Assembly: GCA_018262395.1 (NCBI GenBank)
Contig: JAGSYM010000087.1
Location: 1 to 5,614, forward strand
Direction of reading: 5' to 3'
Source: Nitrospirota bacterium
GTDB taxonomy: Bacteria > Nitrospirota > Thermodesulfovibrionia > Thermodesulfovibrionales > SM23-35
Length of the DNA stretch: 5,614 nt
Positions 1 through 4,460 of the stretch are shown one piece after another; the first letter of the stretch is position 1, and every line of letters starts with the position of its first letter. Below the pieces are notes generated by a model. It did no database searches and was not told the DNA's origin. It saw only the letters and a program-made list of their open reading frames with translations. Position numbers and translations under genes: made by a program.

Positions 1-10
1 CTGTCATGGC

Positions 11-57
11 AATAAAAAGGGCAGGAAAATGTTCTTTGGTGGAAGGTTTTCCTGCCC
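11..57 (-). terminator. Probable intrinsic terminator for leftward transcription
   Basis: GGGCAGGAAAA at 19-29 is perfectly complementary to TTTTCCTGCCC at 47-57, giving an 11-bp stem with a 17-nt loop. Read on the minus strand the stem is followed at once by TTTTTATT (18 down to 11), the layout of a Rho-independent terminator. On the plus strand it is followed by ATCCCCCC, so it would not terminate rightward transcription. No gene in this window lies upstream of it on the minus strand. It is therefore either the end of a short unannotated RNA, an attenuator in the leader of a gene left of the window, or a leftover element. The hairpin is certain; the terminator role is inferred. Confidence 0.6.
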
Positions 58-83
58 ATCCCCCCATCTCACTCCTAATTCAT

Positions 84-111
84 ATATTACAAATACAAAA
101 GAGCATTACAA
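84..111 (-). promoter_or_regulatory. Weak candidate leftward promoter
   Basis: On the minus strand, TTGTAA (106-111) and TAATAT (84-89) are separated by 16 bp. Each matches the sigma-70 consensus at 4 of 6 positions. Transcription would start near 77, just ahead of an AGGAG at 72-76 that lies 4 nt before an ATG at 65-67, and would meet the terminator hairpin at 57-19. Such matches are common by chance in AT-rich DNA, so the only real support is the position in front of a good terminator. Confidence 0.22.
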
Positions 112-151
112 TGCGATTCTTGCTTTTTTTCGTGGTCAAATTGCTCTTTTG
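96..151. repeat. Perfect 10-bp inverted repeat in AT-rich DNA
   Basis: CAAAAGAGCA (96-105) and TGCTCTTTTG (142-151) are exact inverted copies with 36 bp between them. The interior contains a small GCAT-TACA-ATGC hairpin (103-114, overlapping the left arm) followed by a run of seven Ts at 124-130. Rightward the outer stem is followed by an A/T-rich stretch and leftward by TATTTG, so it could act as a weak bidirectional terminator. It could also be a binding site or a fossil of a mobile element end. I see no second copy in the window. Confidence 0.4.
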
Positions 152-204
152 AAATTATTTTTAGAGAATTAAGAGTAGGACGTACCCCCAAATAACACTT
201 GATG

Positions 205-220
205 CGTGATATGTATCACG
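205..220. promoter_or_regulatory. CRP/FNR-family-like operator palindrome
   Basis: CGTGATATGTATCACG is a perfect palindrome of 7-bp arms with a 2-bp centre, and it fits GTGA-N6-TCAC, the core recognised by CRP-type regulators. Allowing one bulged base the symmetry extends to ATGC (202-205) and GCAT (221-224). Its centre, 212.5, is 41.5 bp upstream of the start site implied by the TATGTT at 242-247, the usual place for a class II activator of this family. A weaker symmetric motif, ACGG-N6-CCGT (227-240), is centred 21 bp further down. The palindrome is seen directly; the regulator family and activating role are inferred, and no such regulator gene is in the window. Confidence 0.45.
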
Positions 221-241
221 GCATTAACGGGAATCTCCGTG

Positions 242-247
242 TATGTT
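242..247 (+). promoter_or_regulatory. Candidate -10 box of the small secreted-protein gene
   Basis: TATGTT matches the sigma-70 -10 consensus at 4 of 6 positions, and the start site would fall near 254, leaving a leader of about 50 nt. No good -35 hexamer sits 16-18 bp upstream, which would suit a promoter that depends on an activator bound at 205-220. Alternatives are TATGAA at 248-253, or TTGATG (199-204) with CATTAA (222-227). The last pair would place the palindrome between the two boxes, and so imply repression. Confidence 0.28.
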
Positions 248-303
248 TATGAATAAGCCTGAATAAGGCATTGGGGAATGGGAACAGAAAGGAGAAATAA
301 ATT

Positions 304-660
304 ATGAGTAGGAGCATAGTTATAATAATGCTTTTTCTCCTCGCTTTTGCTCCAGCTGAATGTGCTGCTGAAAGCTTAAAATTCAAATGCCAAGGAGTGG
401 GGGAGGGTATTATATGGAAATATACATTTGAGATTGATAAGGAGATTTCTAAGGGGACCGAAAAAGGGGTGACATTGGATGGTTATCCTTATACAAGAGA
501 CATAGAGGTTGTATTCACACCGGAACGTATGCAAATTGGTGCGTTAGGTGCGAAGGAATTCGCCGGTTGGATTGACCGCACTGATCTGAGCTTTTCTTAC
601 GGCTGGGCAAATGGCTCTTGTGATATTATAGCCGTGGAAAAGAAGGATACCAAGTTTTAG
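304..660 (+). CDS. Small secreted protein of unknown function (118 aa)
   Basis: I do not recognise a family. The start is well supported: a strong ribosome binding site (AAAGGAGA, 288-295) lies 8 nt before the ATG, and the first residues form a clear signal peptide with arginine at position 3, a hydrophobic core at about 5-16, and a likely signal peptidase I cut near residues 21-23 (around Ala-Ala-Glu-Ser). Cys20 is not in a proper lipobox, because the residue before it is Glu, so a lipoprotein is unlikely. The mature protein of roughly 96 residues is polar, with no further membrane segment. It looks rich in beta strands and keeps two cysteines, Cys29 and Cys106, near its two ends, which could form a disulfide in the periplasm. 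It stands alone between intergenic regions, with no clear terminator behind it, so it is probably monocistronic. The upstream palindrome suggests conditional expression. That it is a real gene is likely; its function is unknown. Confidence 0.8.
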   Translation: MSRSIVIIMLFLLAFAPAECAAESLKFKCQGVGEGIIWKYTFEIDKEISKGTEKGVTLDGYPYTRDIEVVFTPERMQIGALGAKEFAGWIDRTDLSFSYGWANGSCDIIAVEKKDTKF

Positions 661-1034
661 TGCCTTTGCTAATTCCGGGATAGGAAAAAACAAAGCATTG
701 CTGCAGCCCACTTTATTCTATCGGTATGCTTATAGTAAATGCAGTTTTCGGGTTAATGATAATTGCCACTCGTATTGGCAAATTACTCCGACCTTTGTCT
801 TGCATATTTCTGTCTTAAGGCAATGCTGATACCTTAGTCAGCGAATGCCGCCATATGCAGAACCTCAGTGCTGGTAACAATAGCGGACGCTCACGTCGTA
901 TGCGGTTATGATTCCGGCTGCAAAAAGACCGGCATGCACTGCTCAATCAATAAGAACTGATAGTGGTGTTTTTAGGCAGTTCAGTCGAAGGTGAACTCAA
1001 AGAATGGTAGAGAAAAAAGTTAAGCACTGCCTGA
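661..1034. other. Intergenic region between converging genes, with short hairpins
   Basis: There is no convincing gene in these 374 bases. Frames open for about 40 codons on both strands around 838-960 lack a ribosome binding site and resemble nothing known. Visible structure includes TTGCCA/TGGCAA (763-768 and 776-781, 7-nt loop). There is also a longer interrupted hairpin at 819-849 (GGCA and GCTGA pairing with TCAGC and TGCC), CCG-C-CATA with TATGCGG (848-855 and 899-905), and AGTTCA/TGAACT (978-983 and 992-997). None is followed by a T-run in a direction that would make a standard terminator for either converging gene. The minus-strand T-run at 1018-1013, just behind the Maf stop, has no strong stem before it. 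Termination here may be Rho-dependent. Confidence 0.55.
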
Positions 1035-1625
1035 CTAATGGTTTAATACCTTTATACCGAACTTCTTCAGGCTCTCAGTCAGAGAGTGCAAGGGAAGTCC
1101 CATCACATTAAAGAAATCTCCCTCTATCCTTTTGATGAGCACGGCACCAAGCCCCTGAACTGCATAGGCACCGGCCTTGTCAAGAGGCTCACCTGATCTG
1201 ATATATGCCGCTATCTCATTCGGACTCAACCGCTTGAAAAAGACCTTTGACTCAACCGATGTGGTTAATTCTTTTTTAGTTGCTGTATCTATTATCGTAA
1301 ACCCCGTGATGACTGAATGGGCTTTCCCGCTCAGGGTCTTCAACATCTCCTTTGCCTGTTCTTTGTTTTGGGGCTTACCGAAAAGACTACCCTTGAATAC
1401 TACAATAGTGTCAGCTGCTATAACGAGAACATTTCTATACCTGTGAGCAACGTGCCTCGCCTTTTCGCTTGAGAGTAATCTGGCGATATCGTGAGGCTTT
1501 AGTCCGGGTTCCAATTTCTCCTGGTAATTACTCATATCAACCTTGAATTTCAAACCGGTTTTTGCGAGTATTTCCCTCCTCCTGGGAGATCCTGATGCAA
1601 GTATGATTGTTCTTATATCAGACAT
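1035..1625 (-). CDS. maf: Maf-type nucleoside triphosphate pyrophosphatase
   Basis: This cytoplasmic enzyme hydrolyses non-canonical or excess nucleoside triphosphates to monophosphate and pyrophosphate, and is linked to nucleotide-pool cleaning and, in some bacteria, to arrest of septum formation. The 196-residue length is typical. Family motifs are present in order: LASGSPRR (9-16), which contacts the phosphates; AADT (70-73) with the catalytic Asp72; GKP (83-85); SGKAHSVITG (99-108); and DKAGAYAVQG (149-158) followed by EGDFFNVMGLP (168-178). The last two blocks fit the YhdE/Maf branch (dTTP/UTP pyrophosphatase) better than the YceF branch (7-methyl-GTP). The frame is open upstream to an ATG at 1778, but those extra 51 residues are antisense-like overlap with the preceding gene, and Maf proteins start a few residues before LASxSPRR. 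The ATG at 1625 overlaps the upstream stop (ATGTCTGA) and has no clear ribosome binding site, so translation is probably coupled. It is the last gene of the leftward operon. Confidence 0.93.
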   Translation of the reverse strand: MSDIRTIILASGSPRRREILAKTGLKFKVDMSNYQEKLEPGLKPHDIARLLSSEKARHVAHRYRNVLVIAADTIVVFKGSLFGKPQNKEQAKEMLKTLSGKAHSVITGFTIIDTATKKELTTSVESKVFFKRLSPNEIAAYIRSGEPLDKAGAYAVQGLGAVLIKRIEGDFFNVMGLPLHSLTESLKKFGIKVLNH

Positions 1626-2808
1626 ATTGGCCAGCAATAAAACCCGAGGACCATGCCCATTGAAGGTTATATCCTCCGAGCTGTCCTGCGACGTCGACGA
1701 CCTCACCGATAAAATAGAGGCCTGGCATCCTCTTTGCCTCCATGGTTTGGGATGACAGTTCATCGGTATCAATTCCACCGGCGGTAACCTCTGCTTTTCT
1801 ATAACCCTCGGTATCTTCAGGACGTATGGTCCATTGATGTAACTGTTGCGCTATATCCTTAAGCTCCTTTTCCGTATATCGGCATAAGGGCCTTGACGGT
1901 GTATGTAATGCGCACCATAGGTGGCTGAATCTTCTCGGGAGAAATTCTGAGAGAAGGTTGCTCAACTCTATTCTGCTCGTGCGCTTTGATGATAAAAGTT
2001 CATAAGCATCCCTGTCAGGCATCAAATCGATTGTGATTTCGTCCCCTCGATCCCAGTACAAAGAGGCCTGAAGAATTGCAGGACCACTGAGACCACTGTG
2101 GGTAAAGAGAACTTTTCCCCGGAACTGTCTTCCTCCGCAGGCAACCGCAGCATCAAAGGAAACGCCGCTTAATTCTCTGAATTTTTGAAGATCGTGCCTC
2201 TTGAATAGGATAGGGACCAAAGCCGGTTTCAACCGGGTGATCTTCAGGCCAAATCTCGCAGCAATGCGGAATCCCAGGTCCGTTGCCCCAAGTTCAGGAT
2301 AGGATAAGCCGCCAGTTGCGATTACGAGTGCCCGCGCTTCTACACTGCCAAAATTGGTCGCGACGATAAAAAGACCTGCTTTCGTTCTTATACTGCCTAT
2401 TCTGCAATTCAAGGATATTTCTATGCCGGCCTTATTGCATTCCTTATGGAGCATCCTGACAATCTCCGCTGACGTGCTGCGGCAGAATAGCTGTCCTTTC
2501 TCCTTTTCATAATATGTTATCCCGTGACTTTCCAGCATGGCGATAAAATCACGAGGACTAAAACGAGCGAGTGCAGATTTGCAGAAATGAGGATTTGCAG
2601 ACAGGTACTCGTCTGGCCTTAGGTGTATATTGGTAAAATTGCAGGATCCGCCTCCTGAAACCCTGATCTTTTTCCCAATCTTGTCCATATGCTCAAGGAC
2701 GAGAACAGAGCGTTTCCTCTTCCCAGCTTCGATTGCGCACATAAGCCCGGCACCGCCTGCTCCAATGATGAGGACATCCTTTTTAAGCAGGACTTTCTTA
2801 TTCCTCAT
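1618..2808 (-). CDS. HI0933/YhiN-family NAD(P)/FAD-dependent flavoprotein
   Basis: This is a predicted soluble two-dinucleotide-binding-domain flavoprotein of 396 residues, the usual size. The N-terminal Rossmann FAD site is IGAGGAGL (15-22), with Glu39 at the end of the second strand to hold the ribose. It is followed by the family block SGGGSCNFTN (51-60). Further markers are LVIATGG (161-167), FTHSGLSGPAIL (235-246), VTAGGI (341-346), and the C-terminal flavin-binding stretch from GLYFIGEVVDVAG (363-375) through GGYNLQWAWSSG (378-389). Most members have no known substrate. A gut clostridial relative, BaiN, has been assigned to bile-acid reduction, but nothing here points to that. The ATG at 2808 is preferred because the FAD motif begins 15 residues later and the next Met is inside it. 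The nearest GAGGA lies about 17 nt upstream, so initiation may be weak or depend on the helicase gene 33 bp before it. The gene overlaps maf by 8 nt, a layout that suggests one operon rather than a shared pathway. Confidence 0.92.
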   Translation of the reverse strand: MRNKKVLLKKDVLIIGAGGAGLMCAIEAGKRKRSVLVLEHMDKIGKKIRVSGGGSCNFTNIHLRPDEYLSANPHFCKSALARFSPRDFIAMLESHGITYYEKEKGQLFCRSTSAEIVRMLHKECNKAGIEISLNCRIGSIRTKAGLFIVATNFGSVEARALVIATGGLSYPELGATDLGFRIAARFGLKITRLKPALVPILFKRHDLQKFRELSGVSFDAAVACGGRQFRGKVLFTHSGLSGPAILQASLYWDRGDEITIDLMPDRDAYELLSSKRTSRIELSNLLSEFLPRRFSHLWCALHTPSRPLCRYTEKELKDIAQQLHQWTIRPEDTEGYRKAEVTAGGIDTDELSSQTMEAKRMPGLYFIGEVVDVAGQLGGYNLQWAWSSGFIAGQYV

Positions 2809-2841
2809 TACTGCCCGAACGTCTTCCTCAATGCAGCCTTT

Positions 2842-4146
2842 TTACGATTTCTTTCGCTCCCGGCGGCGGCGACTTGCCTTTTCAGAAGCATGCAGGATAT
2901 TGCCCGTGCGCAATGGTTTTTCTTTCCGGTCTGATTCCCGATCGTCTTTTCTCTGTGGCTGAGTAAATTTCTTCATATCATGCCTCAGCTTCTTGCGATA
3001 ACCGGTTACTATCATCTCCTCTGTCAGTGGCATAACTGGTATCTTCTGTCTGATTAATTCCTCGATGTCTGGAAGGGAGTGTACGTAAGCCTCGCAGGCA
3101 AGGCTTATCGCTCTGCCACCTGCCCCGGCACGGGCTGTCCTGCCAATACGGTGCACATAGTCTTCCGGATCCTGGGGGAGGTCGTAGTTGATCACATGCG
3201 TCACTCCTTCGATATGGAGCCCCCGGCTCGCCACATCCGTAGCCACGAGGATTGGTAACGTACCGCTCCTGAAATGGGAGAGGACTTTCAGCCGTTTTTT
3301 CTGATCAAGGTCTCCGGTGATTGCAGCAGCAGCAAAACCATTAGCATTCAGGATAACTTCAAGCCGCTCAGCTGCATCACGGGTATTGCAGAAAACGAGA
3401 TAACGACCTCCAGACTCACGTGTGAGTATCCCGAGCAGAACACCAAATTTTTCGGAGGCACCAACGTGATAGATTTCCTGTTCAATCTGTTCCACCGTAA
3501 CCTGTTCGGGTGTTACCGCAAATCGCTGGGGATTATTCATATGCTCGTAGCAGAGTTCAAGTACGCGGTTGGACAGGGTTGCGGAAAAGAGCATGGACTG
3601 CCGTCTGTTGAAAGGAGACATTCTCCTGAGGAGGTACCGGAGGTCGCTGATAAAGCCCATATCGAAAAGTCGGTCAGCCTCGTCGATTACAAGGAACTGA
3701 GTATTTCTCAGGCTGTATGCTTTCTGCTTAAGGTAATCGATGAGCCGGCCAGGCGTTCCGATGAGCACGTCAACACTCTTTGAGATCTCCTCGCGCTGCT
3801 TCAGATAGTCGATGCCCCCATATACAGGAAGGATCCTGAAACCAGCGGGGTTGCCAAGCAGTTTTGCCTCAGCATCTATCTGAATTACAAGTTCCCGGGT
3901 TGGCGCGATAATGAGGGCCCGTGGTGAGGGTCCCCGTCCTAACGAACGCACCGCTATCATGCGTGAGAATAATGCAATCAGAAACGCGGCGGTCTTGCCC
4001 GTACCTGTCTGAGCCTGAGCTGCGATGTCTCTGCCCTGCAACGCCTCGGGCAGAGTCAAAGCCTGTACTGGCGTACACTGAGTAAATCCCGCGGCCCTGA
4101 TTCCTTGCAAAACCTTTTCAGGAATATGCAGTTCTTCAAATCTCAC
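2842..4146 (-). CDS. rhlB: DEAD-box ATP-dependent RNA helicase, RhlB-like
   Basis: This cytoplasmic helicase (434 aa) unwinds short RNA duplexes using ATP. Its motifs are complete and in order: Phe3 and TPVQ (25-28) of the Q motif; AQTGTGKT (45-52, Walker A); PTRELV (82-87); GG (110-111); TPGR (131-134); DEAD (155-158, Walker B); SAT (188-190); VFCNT (251-255); VATDVASRGLH (301-311); and HRIGRTARAG (332-341). The stretches NNPQ to TPEQ (about 204-214), GDLDQKKRLKVL (278-289) and SLACEAY (348-354) followed by LP-x-IE and IPV resemble RhlB, which works with RNase E in mRNA decay. I recall this likeness rather than having aligned it, so RhlE or CshA type remains possible. Residues about 383-434 form a strongly basic tail likely to bind RNA. 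The start codon is GTG, with an AAGG about 12 nt upstream and an in-frame TGA further up that rules out much extension. It is the first gene of the leftward operon. A possible -10 (TATTAT, minus strand, 4239-4244) would give a leader of about 85 nt. Confidence 0.93.
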   Translation of the reverse strand: MRFEELHIPEKVLQGIRAAGFTQCTPVQALTLPEALQGRDIAAQAQTGTGKTAAFLIALFSRMIAVRSLGRGPSPRALIIAPTRELVIQIDAEAKLLGNPAGFRILPVYGGIDYLKQREEISKSVDVLIGTPGRLIDYLKQKAYSLRNTQFLVIDEADRLFDMGFISDLRYLLRRMSPFNRRQSMLFSATLSNRVLELCYEHMNNPQRFAVTPEQVTVEQIEQEIYHVGASEKFGVLLGILTRESGGRYLVFCNTRDAAERLEVILNANGFAAAAITGDLDQKKRLKVLSHFRSGTLPILVATDVASRGLHIEGVTHVINYDLPQDPEDYVHRIGRTARAGAGGRAISLACEAYVHSLPDIEELIRQKIPVMPLTEEMIVTGYRKKLRHDMKKFTQPQRKDDRESDRKEKPLRTGNILHASEKASRRRRERKKS

Positions 4147-4413
4147 TTTACTACTATACCTTACCTTTATCCTCTCAATCCATCAAACTACCCCGATCCT
4201 GAAAGCCCAATATCCCCGCAAACTGAAAGGGCTCATTCATAATACAGAACCTTCAGTGGCGGGTATCTCCCAAAAAAACTATCTGAGTTTGGTATTATCA
4301 GCCTTCTCAATTATAGGTCTCACGCGTCGTGAATTTCCAGAACTGAAAGTGATTCCTGACAGTACCTAATCATTGAGCAATTAAGTCACTGACTGGGCAT
4401 GTAAATTTTAACG

Positions 4414-4447
4414 ACCAGTATGTTATAGATTAACGATTCAAACTGGT
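4414..4447. repeat. Inverted repeat overlapping the channel promoter
   Basis: ACCAGT (4414-4419) and ACTGGT (4442-4447) are exact inverted copies 22 bp apart, and the right copy overlaps the extended -10 element. A regulator bound across both arms would occlude the promoter. Six-base arms are short enough to occur by chance, and a second nested symmetry (GTTA at 4422-4425 and TAAC at 4431-4434) does not share its centre, so an operator role is only a possibility. Confidence 0.25.
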
Positions 4448-4452
4448 ATAAT
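4444..4452 (+). promoter_or_regulatory. Extended -10 promoter of the channel gene (leaderless)
   Basis: TGGTATAAT is a perfect TGn extended -10 element with a perfect TATAAT at 4447-4452. The -35 position is poor (TATAGA at 4424-4429, 17-bp spacer), which extended -10 promoters tolerate. The start site would fall at about 4459-4461, and the start codon of the channel gene is at 4461. The mRNA would therefore have almost no leader. The sequence match is certain; use as a promoter is likely but inferred. Confidence 0.6.
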
Positions 4453-4460
4453 GAAATCCG

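Larger units (their letters stand above)
1..303. other. Intergenic region left of the small secreted-protein gene
   Basis: I can support no protein gene here. Stop codons are sparse in the first 170 bases, so several short frames stay open: plus-strand frames run from the left edge to stops at 170-172 and 150-152, and two minus-strand frames run leftward from ATGs at 65-67 and 57-59. None has recognisable protein features. The region is AT-rich between about 75 and 180. It carries the hairpin with T-tract at 11-57, the inverted repeat at 96-151, the CRP/FNR-like palindrome at 205-220, a tandem GAATAAG repeat (251-257 and 261-267), and the ribosome binding site of the next gene at 288-295. Each of the main signals is described separately. 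Confidence 0.6.
4147..4460. other. Divergent intergenic region between helicase and channel genes
   Basis: These 314 bases separate two genes transcribed away from each other and should hold both promoters. The rightward promoter is clear at 4444-4452. For the leftward operon only a weak -10 candidate is seen, TATTAT at 4239-4244 on the minus strand, without a good -35. Symmetric elements include AGCCC/GGGCT (4204-4208 and 4229-4233), TCACG-CGT-CGTGA (4320-4332), AGTCACTGACT (4384-4394) and ACCAGT/ACTGGT (4414-4419 and 4442-4447). The heptamer CTGAAAG occurs three times (4199, 4223 and 4343). No open frame in it looks like a gene. Confidence 0.6.

Noticed and set aside
2..172. Plus-strand frame open from the left edge to TAA at 170-172, a possible tail of a gene from the left
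   Set aside because: A second plus frame (3-152) and minus frames are open too, so the openness reflects locally few stops. The strong hairpin at 19-57 argues for non-coding DNA. The sequence left of the window would settle it.
679..722. GATAG/CTATC inverted repeat just behind the small secreted-protein gene, as a terminator
   Set aside because: The arms are short and interrupted, the loop is over 30 nt, and no T-run follows.
838..960. About 40 open codons on the plus strand, with a similar open stretch on the minus strand, as a gene or transposase remnant
   Set aside because: There is no start with a ribosome binding site, the translation resembles no known family, and no terminal inverted repeats flank it.
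974..1032. AGGCAGT/ACTGCCT inverted repeat (974-980 and 1026-1032) behind maf, as a terminator
   Set aside because: The loop is 45 nt. Leftward of the stem the minus strand reads TAAAAA rather than a T-run, so it does not look like an intrinsic terminator.
1177..1755. Plus-strand open frames opposite maf and the flavoprotein end
   Set aside because: They are antisense to well-supported coding sequence and have no independent evidence.
1626..1778. Extension of the Maf frame upstream to an ATG at 1778, giving 247 aa
   Set aside because: The extra 51 residues overlap the C-terminal FAD-binding part of the flavoprotein and have no Maf-like sequence. Family proteins start just before LASxSPRR.
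3274..3783. Plus-strand open frame of 169 codons
   Set aside because: It lies wholly antisense to conserved helicase motifs, has no ribosome binding site and no recognisable protein features. It is a shadow frame.
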